64,000 nt of DNA from Neospora caninum Liverpool (taxonomy: Eukaryota > Apicomplexa > Conoidasida > Eucoccidiorida > Sarcocystidae), in assembly GCF_000208865.1 (NCBI RefSeq), contig NC_018395.1, forward strand, positions 1,643,920-1,707,919. Direction: 5' to 3'. The translations under genes and the position numbers were made by a program. Below, piece after piece: positions 33,401-43,099 of this stretch (positions are counted from its first letter, which is position 1; each line of letters opens with the position of its first letter). The notes below the pieces were generated by a model. It searched no databases and was not told where the DNA came from. It worked only from the letters and a program-made list of their open reading frames with translations.

Positions 33401-33994
33401 CGCAGAGGAGACAAAGGCGTTGAAAAAAACAGGGGGACACGCGAGCAGCCGCAGCCAGTTGCTGCCTCCAGTGGAGAGAAGAGACGCCAGAAACGCTCGG
33501 GAAAGGCGGGAAAGGAGGAACCAGGAACGACCGCGAAGTAAGACACGCTGGTGTGTTCAGTCTCGAGTGTATGTACAGCGGGAGTACCACGGGAGAAGAC
33601 TCAAGGAACGAGGACGGGAGAAAAGAGGGGAGACGGAAGAGACAATGCGTGGGCAGCGACGGAGAGAGAGAGACCAAGAGAAGACGCGTGAAAAGGACGG
33701 AAGGAGAGGAGAAAGAAAAAAGAGGCAGGCATCGATTCGGGAGTCCGGCAACTGGTGGTATCGGGTTTGGTATCAGGAGCAAAAACCGCATCCATTCAGA
33801 CCCGCAGGAAGCGTCCAGAGAGACATCCCGACGTTGCCTTTCCTTACAGCGAGAGTGAAGACACTCGGACCCCTGCCAGCGCTTTTTCCAAATGCGTCAA
33901 CCTCTTCGTCACTCGACTCTGGATGCGAAGCCGGGGCGGGAATTGCCTTGTTGGGTTGACCCTTGCCAGTTTGCTTTCCCTTTTTCGCCGCCAT
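25662..33994 (-). CDS. Membrane J-domain plus thioredoxin-like protein, DNAJC16/ERdj8-like, 16 exons, 915 aa
   Basis: Exons from high to low coordinate: 33994-33848, 33390-33290, 32967-32796, 32270-32126, 31758-31605, 31116-30867, 30544-30487, 29936-29849, 29646-29601, 29328-29238, 28614-28154, 27846-27531, 27432-27293, 27030-26608, 26210-26151, 25757-25662. All junctions are GT-AG and phases close to 2,748 bases. The start is MAAKKGKQTGKG. TM1 (WLVNACVALAIIGVFAL) spans the exon 4/5 junction at about residues 175-195. The J domain (about 213-270) has ADIRKAYRTLS and HPDKNPG, with HPD at 241-243, so it can probably stimulate an Hsp70. A thioredoxin-like fold (about 317-417; KYGVINVRKNKDL ... 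KIFPAILVMANG) follows, but its active site is SEHV, not CxxC. After an acidic patch there are two C-terminal membrane segments. An ER location is inferred from DNAJC16 architecture. Five introns carry (TA)n arrays. Confidence 0.9.
27447..27474. repeat. (AT)n microsatellite in J-protein intron 12
   Basis: A 28-base alternating AT run inside the 98-base intron 27433-27530, so it fills over a quarter of that intron. Confidence 0.95.
30070..30092. repeat. (TA)n microsatellite in J-protein intron 7
   Basis: An alternating TA run in the intron between exons 8 (29849-29936) and 7 (30487-30544). Confidence 0.95.
30695..30718. repeat. (TA)n microsatellite in J-protein intron 6
   Basis: An alternating AT tract, interrupted once, within the intron 30545-30866. 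Confidence 0.9.
31260..31299. repeat. Degenerate (TA)n/(TATG)n array in J-protein intron 5
   Basis: TATATG-type units in the intron 31117-31604. A second, similar tract lies at 31422-31457 in the same intron. Confidence 0.9.
31422..31457. repeat. Second degenerate (TA)n array in J-protein intron 5
   Basis: TATA tracts interrupted by C and G, in the same intron as the array at 31260-31299. Confidence 0.9.
31976..32001. repeat. (TA)n microsatellite in J-protein intron 4
   Basis: A 26-base alternating run in the intron 31759-32125. Confidence 0.95.
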
Positions 33995-35130
33995 CGTTCC
34001 TCGTTCAGCCGGAAGAGGGAACTTTGAGAGACCCGCTGGAAGATGAAGCTCACTTGGGTGAGAACCAAAAAGCGAATAGCGAGACAAGGAGAAAAGACTG
34101 CGGTACGAACGTAAAGCCCGTAGCGCTCTTCCCTCTCTCTCGTGCCTGCTTCTATACTCTCGACTCTCTCCTCTGTTTTCTGCTCGACTTCTGACGCGAT
34201 TTCCCGCCTTTCCTTAGGCCTCTCTCCTGCCTTCTCCGGCGACTTGTTCCCGTCTCTGTCTCCCTGCGGAGTCTCGACAGCTCGCAGCTTTGTAGACTCG
34301 AAAAGACTCTTCCCCGAGGGAGACGGAAATCGGCAGCCCACCAACGGTCAGTGGTGTGGGCAGAAACAAAAGAGTCGCGGAAGGGGAGAAAAAAGGGAAA
34401 TTTCGGGGACGGCAGGGGGGACAAAACGGTGAAACGCCAGACAGGTTTACATGTACCAGCTTGCCGAGCCGTCCAGTGCGGCGTGCGGAGAAACAGGGAG
34501 CGAACGAAGTGGGAAACGAAAGGATGAGAGAGAATCTCACGTAGATCTCACCCAATAGGGGGGGACCAGGGACGAGAACGGTACATGAACGTATCGATAT
34601 ACAGAAGAGCGTGCGTCGAGTCTAGAGGTGACGCGGCGGATGTGGTTGGAAAGAGTGAGAAGCGCAGGAAAACGCGAGGCGAAACGGAAGCAGGTAGCAC
34701 CACGAGCATCCAGAAGGGAAGGGGGAAAACGGGGCCGGGAAAGAAGCGTTTCGGAGACGGCGTTTTTTGGCGCACAGTCGCAGGCCGACCGGACGTACCA
34801 GTCCCGCCTTTTGTTGTATGCGCAGGGACAGTCGAACCGAAGAGGCAACGAAAAGTTTAGATGATCCGCGCGTGTGACTTCGAGAAGCGAGAAAAGAGAC
34901 GGGGAGGGGGACGACATGTGGAGCGGGAGGGAAGATGAAGAGAGCTAGGCGAACGTTACTCGCTCCCCAGCCAGATTTGCGCGTCTTGCAAGGCAAACGC
35001 GAGCACGCGGCCCCTGAAGACAACTGCAGTGTCTATCTGTTGTCGCGCATCTCGACGAAAAGCGGAACAGCTTACCTGGAAACGCGCGCAAACACGAACT
35101 GCCTGCTTCTTCCTTTGCTTCCGTCCGGCA

Positions 35131-35145
35131 CCCCCCCCCCCCCCC
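35131..35145. repeat. C15 homopolymer
   Basis: Fifteen consecutive C upstream of the J-protein gene. The length is uncertain in any assembly. Confidence 0.9.
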
Positions 35146-35208
35146 AGCCGCCCAGCCCGCCTATACCGGCGCGGGGTTTCCTCGGCCAGGCGCGTTGTTA
35201 ACATGCAG

Positions 35209-36060
35209 TTAGACCGACAAAAGCCTGGACAGCAGCAGCGGCATCGCAAAAACAGCTGATTTTTTGGCGCCGGCGGATCTGAAAGAAAAGGCAGCAGCAG
35301 AAGCTGTTTGGAGAGAAGACGCAGAGAAAGGTTTCGCGTCGAACCGTCCTTGGTCTGGGTCACTCCCGCGTCGGCTGCGCGCCCCACGAAGGCGAGAGTA
35401 GATCTTTTCCAGGTCGGTAAGGATCAGCTTCCCTTCTAGGGCTATCAGTGCCTTCTCTTCGTCGTTCCCTGTTGCATCGCTTCGTGCGACAGTCACCGCA
35501 GCTCCTGGGAGACGAAGAAAGATGCACTGCCGTCGGCGAGGGCTGACCAGCCGCCGCTGAGGGTGCCGCTCAGCCCGCCCGGGTGAGGTGCCTCGCACGG
35601 CAGCTGCTTTCGGCGAAGCATGTGCACGATTACGTCTCCTTTCCGCGGGGTTTTCTTGATGTAGAGAAACGCCTTGCGTGGATGCGCAGTGCCGAGGGGG
35701 ACCGGCAGCCGGTCGCTGTGGCGCCAGAGTGCAGCAAAATGGGAGGCATCTCGCCGCGTGTATCGTCCCTCGTACGTCGGCATTCGCAACGTAAGGCCCA
35801 TGCGTAGACGAGCAAGACTCAGCTGCGTAGAAAGGCGTTGAACAACCAGAAAACCCCGAAAGAATAGGCCACCCAGTCGACAGCGGATACTCCACACCGA
35901 CGCAAAAATAAGGTAGAACAGGAGAGGGCAAGGCAGACACGCAGTGTGAGGGGTTGCTCTAGGCGAGGAAGGAAGGCGACAGTGAAGTGGCCTCCAGAGG
36001 AACGATGGAAGAGGAGCTTCCAAGGCAGATGGACGCACAGCTTCCTGGTGGAAAGCACAC
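35209..36060 (-). CDS. Possible small multi-exon membrane protein gene (uncertain)
   Basis: Three minus-strand stretches look protein-like but lie in different frames. One is hydrophobic (VDWVAYSFGVFWLFNAFLRS, about 35819-35880). The next follows a good acceptor, CTTTCTACGCAG, and contains MPTYEGRYTRRDASHFAALW and KAFLYIKKTPRKGDVIVHML (about 35493-35820). The third contains EEKALIALEGKLILTDLEK (about 35209-35500), preceded by a pyrimidine-rich CTCCCAG acceptor. I could not join them with phase-compatible GT donors, so exon limits are unknown and the product is unrecognised. The block may instead be 5' sequence of the J-protein gene. Confidence 0.25.
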
Positions 36061-36436
36061 GGAAGAGCGCGATGTGGTTCCGCTCGGATCCGGGGGGGAC
36101 ATCAGAGCATTTATCGTGTCTAGAAACTCCCTAGGGGGATCGGGGATTGCAGAGACTCTTATAACGAGCATTGCCTTGCCAAGCCTCGAGGCGCAACTCT
36201 GTTTCGCGTGAGGATAGGATTGCTGCTGTTGTCTGGAAACCCCCGTCCGACCACGCTGCGGGTCCAGATCTGGAAGGCCGTGTCTGGTTCCACGATGTAC
36301 TGCGAGAGTGGGGGCGGGGATACGAGGGGTCTTGGTCTAGACGCGAGTTGTTTCTCGACAAAGGACGGTTTTCCACGGTGGGAGGAAACGGTGAAAGGTA
36401 CATCCCCCTGCCTTGCGCGCCAGTGAAAAGCCCCCT

Positions 36437-36601
36437 TTAAACATCTTTCTGGATCATTATATTTAATAAAAGGTATTGAATTGTCCGTAAAATTTTCCCT
36501 GCACGTAAGGTGTAACGACTTGAACACTGTCTTTAAGAAATATTCGGTGAAATAGAAATGTATGTAAACATACAGACTTTTACATCAGGACAGAAAGACC
36601 C
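36437..36601 (+). pseudogene. Organellar (probably mitochondrial) large-subunit rRNA fragment inserted in nuclear DNA
   Basis: An abrupt AT-rich segment aligns by eye with the bacterial 23S rRNA region around E. coli 1930-2070. Landmarks in order are AAGGTATTGAATTGTC (canonical AAGGTAGCGAAATTCCTTGTC), CCTGCACGTAAGGTGTAAC at 36498-36516, a CACTGTC step, ATTCGGTGAAAT at 36542-36553 and GACAGAAAGACCC at 36589-36601. It stops just after the AAAGACCC landmark, as fragmented apicomplexan mitochondrial rRNA pieces do, and ordinary nuclear sequence resumes. Coccidian nuclear genomes are known to carry many short mitochondrial insertions. The departures from the bacterial and plastid consensus favour mitochondrial over apicoplast origin, but the apicoplast is not excluded. 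It is presumably non-functional here. Confidence 0.8.
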
Positions 36602-38233
36602 AAACAGGCCAAGAGTAGAACTGAGCCGTCTGGTTTCGTGTGATTCGTGGCAACCACCACCCTCACCTCAGGTGGTTTCAGGAGATGCAGAGGGAGAACC
36701 TGGGCTACCAAATGCGTGTCAATTGGGCGATGACCGAAGGCAAGAGCTTTTCGTAAATGCCTTCTTTCCACAGACAGGGGGAAGACCAAGAACGCGTCAG
36801 AAAGGAAGCAAACACCTACACACTGTTGGAGGAACCAGGATGAACGCACACCGACTGAAAATACTAGCAGCTACGCTTCTCCAGCGAGGAACACAACGCC
36901 AGTGCCGGTTTCCCAGGAGACTGGGCTCATTGCTATCAACATGCACATTTGGTTATACTTATTCCTCATACGGTTTGTACCTACTTGACGCCTCAGTACC
37001 CTAGTTGAGAGATACAGACAACCAGGTTCGTGTCTCCTCCGAGTGACCTTGACACTTTCCGAAAAGATGCTGCCCCGAGTCAAGCCCCGTTTTTTCACAC
37101 CCGCAAACAACTGCCCTCGGGTCAGCCTAGGGGGCGCCCGTGTATACGGTACTCTTTTCTGTCCCTGACGCTTGCTGCAACCCACCACTGAAAGGCGGCT
37201 CTCTCCGTGAGGTGACAAAATACCACAGCGGAAAGCATTCGTTGTGTCTGCAATTACGGGCCACGGGACGCCCGATCTACTCTCAAGAACTCATCCCTCG
37301 TTGGCAACGCGAGAATGAAGACGAAGATGATTGCTTGACTCTGTGGCTCTGTGCCCATGTCTAAACATGTGGTGAGAAAAGTGAGAGAAGTGCAGAAACA
37401 CCTTCTTCCATATACACATAAGCAGCCCTTACAAAAGCAGTCGGCAGGTTCATAGTCCCCGCCGGAGCAGCCATGCGTCGACACATCTAAACGGCGACCG
37501 AGACAGTACGCGCCAGTGGTTTGGAACTAGCAGAGCTAGTGAGATTCGGAAACCGAGAGTGATGGAGTCACGGACAAGGCCGGAAAAGAGAAAGCATTTT
37601 CTCTTGCTCGCCTGAGAAGGTGAAGCACTCTGGCTTTCCGCCTGTCTCTGCGCGGTCTCGCTCTGCTGTTCGAGCACGCTGCGGACATCCCCCCAAAAGA
37701 TGACTGGGACCGCCGGGGTGAGTCCTCGCCAATCGCGGAACGCATCCAAAAAGGAAACAGAACGATTCATGTCTTTTTCGCTTGCGAATCTATATTGCTG
37801 TCTCCGTGACTCCCCGAAAGTGAGAGGAAAGCCCCCCTCTCGCGTTTGCTCAGCGGGTTTGCTGCCTGTTTTGCAACGGTGACCCCAGCGACTCCATTGC
37901 GTTCTGAACATCTCCACCAGGAATACGTGTTTTTGTTTCGTGCCTCTTCTTTGTCGCTGCGCTCTCTGTCTTTCCTGGCTTTCCCCCCTCGTTGAAAATC
38001 TTCTTCGCGCGCCGTGTCTTCTTACGCTCCCCCAGCTACGTGTCTCGCTTTTCCCCCTGTCTCCGTTGCTGGCTGCCTTCGGCACTGTCTCCTCGCCGTC
38101 TTCCCTCTCTTTTTCTTCTTCTTTCTTCCTGTCTCTCTCTTTCTTTTCCTCGTCCGCGCCTGCGGCCTTTCCCTCTGTCCCCCCCCTTTTCCTTCCCTCG
38201 CCATCTCCCCTCATTTTCCCAGTGATCGTCCCG

Positions 38234-38970
38234 ATGTGGACGGGCAGCGGCGTGTCCTTTTTGTGCCACGTGGAAAAGCCTGCGTTGGCGGAATCGCAGT
38301 GCAGAGCTGCTTCTCTCTCCCAAGAAAGCAGAGAAGACCAGCCCAAGCGGGAACAAGAATGTGGAGAAAAGGCGAAGGAGAACGAAAGATTTGTCACCGG
38401 CGCCTCGTTCTTCGCCTTTGACCGACCCCTTGCTGCAGTCGGCCGCCTCTTTGGATCCGCGCCGGCCACGCGAGATTTCGGAGCTGTTCAGATAGGTGAA
38501 GTCCTTCGACCTGAGCCTCTCGCGAAAAAGTGCTCTTTCATCTGCACATCTTTCTCCCTCACTTCATCTTCGTGGCTGCCTGTCTCCTCGCCCCTCTCGG
38601 ATTCTCTCGTCCGTTTGTAGGCTCGGTGCGCCGTCCCACTCCGAAACCTGCTTCTACCCTCAGGAGGGAGAACCTCTCCGAGATTTTGCATGCAACCTCT
38701 GACGTGCTATAAAAACATCTACAACTACACAAACAGAGACCACCAATGCGTCTCACACATCCAAAAGACACCCCTGCATACGCCTGCATTATACATCTAC
38801 ATTTCTATATAATTGGATCTCTATCTATCGTTATCTATCTAAATATCAATGTATATACATACCTTGTGTACATTGGCGGTCATATGGTACTTGTGTGTAT
38901 TTGAATCGCTGCTCAGATAGACACATGTACGAAGTAGTTGTGTAACCACACATACACATGCACAGGGACA

Positions 38971-39012
<42 letters not shown>

Positions 39013-39494
39013 GCATTTGTGACCTTCGTGTCCACCGTGGCGTCTGTGTGTACCAGTGACCCAAAGACTCACAAAGGAGAGTGTGTTGCTGCGAACGCAT
39101 TTGAGCACTTTTCTTCTGTAGGGGCGCCGTCCACTTCTCGTGGTTTCGCGTTTCACCATGTGCTCTTCTCTTGTCCTTGCGCAAAGGCCCGCAAGGGCCA
39201 CAGCTGATCTTGACCCGCGCCTGAGTGTGTCAAAGATCACCCTTTCATTCTCGTCCATCTTCTCGCCTTCTTCCAGGCAACTCTGTCCAGTGCATCCACG
39301 GCATTCTCTTCGGTGGCGGGAGCGTCTTCGGCCTAGATGCGTAAGATGGTTGTTTCCGAATGACAACTTCTCTGTTGACGGACGAAAGACACTCGTTGTG
39401 TAACTTGGCAATCTGTTCGGCCTTCGCAGCCCCCCCGCCATCGAGGCTCCCGATGTTGCTCGGGACCTCCTCTCTTGTAATTTGCCTGGTGTCG

Positions 39495-39551
<57 letters not shown>

Positions 39552-42088
39552 GTACGAATCTGCATACAAATATGCGTAAAACATTGTACAAATGTGTACT
39601 TTGTAAAGCTTTCTTCCTCTATGCCCGAGCCTTTTGATCGAGAATTGACGGTGTTTTGGTTTTTCGTTTCTGTGCATGCAGAGTCGGAGGGTTGCTTGAA
39701 TTCCAGCGCCAGCGCGGCATTGGCGTCTCGACAAGTAAGCCACAGACCTGGTTTCGAGAGCATAGGAACTCCATTTGGACCGGTTTCCTCTCTGCGTTAC
39801 CACGACGAAACAACATGGAGAGAGGAGACACATGCATGCGACAAAAAACTCTAGAGCGTGGCATGCCGTGAAAAAACGAACTTCTGATTTCCTCTATATA
39901 ATCCACAGACCTGGTGCGCAGCTGACTCCCTTTCAAGACTCCACCTCTCGGCTGCCAGCAACTTGTCCTCCTGCGTCCCTGCCTCTTTTTGTCCCTTGCC
40001 TCGGGTTTCTCTCTCGCCTCTTGGTCTCCGCTTTTCGTCCGTCGCCGCGTTCGCTGTTCTCGCGGCATTTGCTGACGTCTCGCGATCTGGTCTTCGGGGC
40101 GCTCTGCCTCCTCATGTCTCGAGTTCCTGCTGCTCGCCTCCCCTTTACTGTTTCTTTTCGCTGCTGTCTCTCTCCTCCATGCTGTCTCTCTTCTCCCTCC
40201 CCTGTCTCCTCCAGTTGCGGGACCGATTCCCGTCTGCCCGGCCCTAGGCATTTTCGACGTTCCCGCGCTCCCGCCTGGCCCCTCTTCATCGGAGACTCGT
40301 GCGTTTGCTCTCCCCCAATTTGTCACCTCTGCGGATGTCTCCACTGCATGCGCCGAAGCGGTGCGCGTCCAAGCTTCTGTGCCGGCCTCACTGCCCCGGA
40401 GCGACAGGGAAGGAGACAAACATCGCGAAGCAGTGGAGAAGGAAGGGACACCCGCCCTGGCCGACTCGCCGCTTCGAGTTCGGTGTCGTCTCGGGTCGAA
40501 CGGCACAGTCTCAACTGCCTTCTCGCACGCGTGGACGCGCCTGTCGCTTCGAAAAGATGCCGACCGGACACCGGCCGCCTCGACGTCTCCGGGGCAGTCC
40601 ACGGCGTCTTCGGGTGCTTCTGGGTCACCTTCTCTCGAGGAGACAGCCAGCTGGATTGGGTCCATCGGCGTGGGGGTCGGGGCGACCTGCGCCCGAGTCG
40701 GCGAATGTGCGGGCTTTGCCCCTCGCAAAGGCGGCTGGGGCGAGGCCTGCCGGCAGCGTCCATGGCGCGGCGAGCGGAGAGAAGGAAAGGCGGGGGACAC
40801 GGAGCGGGGCAGTGCGGCCGAGGCCGGCCTCGAGACTCTCAAAGTTCAGGCCTTCATTGTCGTTAACAGCTACGGCGACATCGTCGCTGCCGGAAAGGGA
40901 AGCGAAGGCTCAGTCGTCGCAGGGCCACTCAAAGACGGCGTCACGTACGCTGCCGCCGACCTGCTCCAAGAGGCCGGTACGGGCTGCGCATCAGGGTCTT
41001 TCCCTCTCAAAGAGGTGGACGAAAACCAACTCATCACGTCCGCTCGTCTGTTCGTTCAGGACGCAGCAACCAGGCGAGCGTCTGTGTCTGAGGTCCTACG
41101 ATTCCACCAAGGGGGAAGGGCACTGTCGCGTCAATTCCAACCATTTTAAACATTCACATAACTACATGTGAATCTGTATGTGTATTTTTTCATGTGCATT
41201 CGTGTGTGTAGGCATCCATGTGAGGTGCGTCTCAGCTTTCCTCTTGTTTCGTGTGGCGCACGCGCATGCAAGGCCTGACGACAACTCACGTGGTATCTTT
41301 TGTCTCTAGGCTTCTCTTTCTCTCCTGCCCCGTTTTTTTGTCTCCCACCTGCAGACCACACATTTCTCCCTCTGAGCCTTCAGCCGCAAGCGACAACTCT
41401 TGTTGCCGTTTTCACCAACTTGGAGTAGGCATTCGCGAAGCGTTCCTGTTGTCTTCGCCATCTTCCCAGGAGTCTCACGTCTTTGCGTGTGCCAGCAGGT
41501 GTGATAGAGGGCGTCTTCGGAGCACTGACGCTCTTCGCGTCCTTCCGCTTCTTTCCAGATTTTCTCTCTGGCCGTTGATGGGTGTCTGTAATCGATCCGC
41601 TTCTCGCGCTGCCTTTTTTGCTGGTCGTGCTCCGCTCTGGTGTCGCTGTCCACTCTCTTGGTCTCCGTCGTGGATCCCCACTTCTGATTCTTTTGCCTCC
41701 ACTCTAGACGCGTTTCTCCCTTTCGTTCCCCTGGTTGGCATCATTTTCTGCTTGTTGCTCGTCCTGTCGGCCGGCATTTGCCTTCCGAGTTCTCACAAAG
41801 CTTTGTCTTTTTTTCTCCTGTCCGTCTCAGTTTGAATCGCGACGCGCTCTGGCGCGTGGCTGCGATGGCCGGTGCTGGGATGGCCCGGGCAATTCACCCT
41901 ATCTTCTCGCCCGTCGATGGCGACGCAGTCATCGCCGTTTCGACTGGCGAACTCACCCATGGCGACACTGATGTAGGCCCAGCAGAAAGAGAAAGGCTTG
42001 ACAGAACGGCGTGAGAGCCCCATAGAGATTCCGAGAATTGAATCCAGGGAACAAGAGTCTGTGCCACGTGTATCAATGATTGACACAC

Positions 42089-42126
<38 letters not shown>

Positions 42127-43099
42127 GGTCTACGTACGTGCACAGGATCGTGTGAGTCTGCTTCAGCCCCGGCGGTTCACCGAGGTCACAGCGGCTTCAA
42201 CAGCATTCTCGATTTGGCTGCTGGAGTTAGAGTTCCTGGTCTGTGCGGCACTTTGAACTAGGCTGTTACATCATTCTTGTTCCCCTCTTCGCTATGCCTG
42301 GTCGTTTCGCTTCCGTGGTTTCTGGCCTCCTTTCTTATACCTTCTCCTCGTCCGTTCCCCGTCTGTTTGATGTTTCTCCATTTCTGTTTCTCGCTGTTTT
42401 TTTATGCTTGTTGTTTCTCTCTTCGCCTTTCCATAGTCGCTGTTCCCAGTGTCGTTGGCGCACATTCCCTCCGCATCTTTGCGTTTTTGTCGTGCTTTGT
42501 CCATGCTTTCGTTTCTTGAGTAGCTCTGTTTCTAGTGTGGCTGTATTTTGCTTCTTCAGCCGACGCTTTCGGAGATTATTGTGGGAACCATGGCTGCAGA
42601 ATGTGTGGTGAGCTGCCAACTCTGATTGAACCTTGTGGATTTTGGTCTGCCTTCGTCGCTTCGCTTCCATTTTCTGTCCTGCCGTCTACCGCTTTGTTGC
42701 CCCTTCCCTTTGCAACAGCCCTTGCTTTTGAGATTCTGGCGGCAAAACCACTTCTCGTGCTCCGTTGTTTCCTGTGAATTTCTCTCAGGAAGGCAATTTG
42801 CTTCATCCTTTGGTTACAGTGTTTTGTGTTCCCTTGCCAGCTCTACCCCTCTTGGACGACACTGCATCCTTGTTTTCGCTTCTCTCAACTGAGATACACA
42901 CTTCCGTGACTTATGGGAGCTTCCCGCGCTGTCCCTATACGAGCATCTTTTCCGGTGTTTGTGGTTCTTCCACACTGTGGTTGTTTCTCTTCGCTTATCC
43001 AGATTTCCTCGGCATCTTTTGTTCCGCTTTCTTTCGTGTGTTGTTCCTTCTCAGGCTGAAGCTATCCAACAAGCGGCAGCAGCCTCAAACAATTTGTGA
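38234..43099 (+). CDS. Peptidase family S58 (DmpA / L-aminopeptidase D-esterase / P1 family), 8 exons, about 518 aa
   Basis: Exons: 38234-38495, 39277-39340, 39682-39734, 40215-41092, 41384-41424, 41831-42010, 42192-42225 and 43055-43099. Phases close to 1,557 bases. Family landmarks occur in the right order across exon joins: GSAPATRDF, then HGILFGGGSVFGLDA (cf. GGSAFGLDA), GGLLEFQRQRGIGV, PIPVCPALGIFDV (cf. VPIVPAAxIFDL), GSIGVGVGATC ... KGGWG, FIVVNSYGDI, ATTLVAVFTN (cf. NTTLxVVATN) and MARAIHPIFSPVDGDAVIAV (cf. ARAIxPxHTxxDGDTVFA). These enzymes self-cleave to expose an N-terminal nucleophile and remove N-terminal residues from peptides. A Ser/Arg-rich insert of about 130 residues splits the fold after GIFDV. 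The start is uncertain: an acceptor at 38222 allows an upstream exon. The donor at 41092 (GTCCTA) and the exon 7 donor are weak. Confidence 0.85.
38973..39009. repeat. (TA)n microsatellite in S58 intron 1
   Basis: A 37-base alternating run within the intron 38496-39276. Confidence 0.95.
39495..39551. repeat. (TATC)n microsatellite in S58 intron 2
   Basis: About fourteen tetranucleotide units without interruption, in the intron 39341-39681. Confidence 0.97.
42090..42124. repeat. (TA)n microsatellite in S58 intron 6
   Basis: A 35-base alternating run in the modelled 181-base intron 42011-42191. Confidence 0.95.

Larger units (their letters stand above)
33995..38222. other. Divergent intergenic block between the J-protein and S58 peptidase genes
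   Basis: It contains the weak gene candidate at 35209-36060, the C15 run, and the rRNA fragment at 36437-36601. Sequence from 37900 to 38222 is strongly pyrimidine-rich and ends in TTTTCCCAG, so it may be an intron or leader of the peptidase gene. A short ATG frame at 37700-37717 ends in a GTGAGT donor, but its phase does not fit the downstream exon. Confidence 0.45.

Noticed and set aside
36558..37004. 148-residue plus-strand frame after the rRNA fragment
   Set aside because: Its beginning lies inside the organellar rRNA fragment, and the rest has no domain or coding bias.
37700..37717. ATG followed by a GTGAGT donor as first exon of the S58 gene
   Set aside because: It ends in phase 0, whereas the exon beginning at 38223 needs one carried base.
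37450..38469. 339-residue minus-strand frame
   Set aside because: It covers the antisense of the S58 first exon and a pyrimidine-rich leader; the KERDRKKEEEKERE composition is the reverse of CT-rich DNA.
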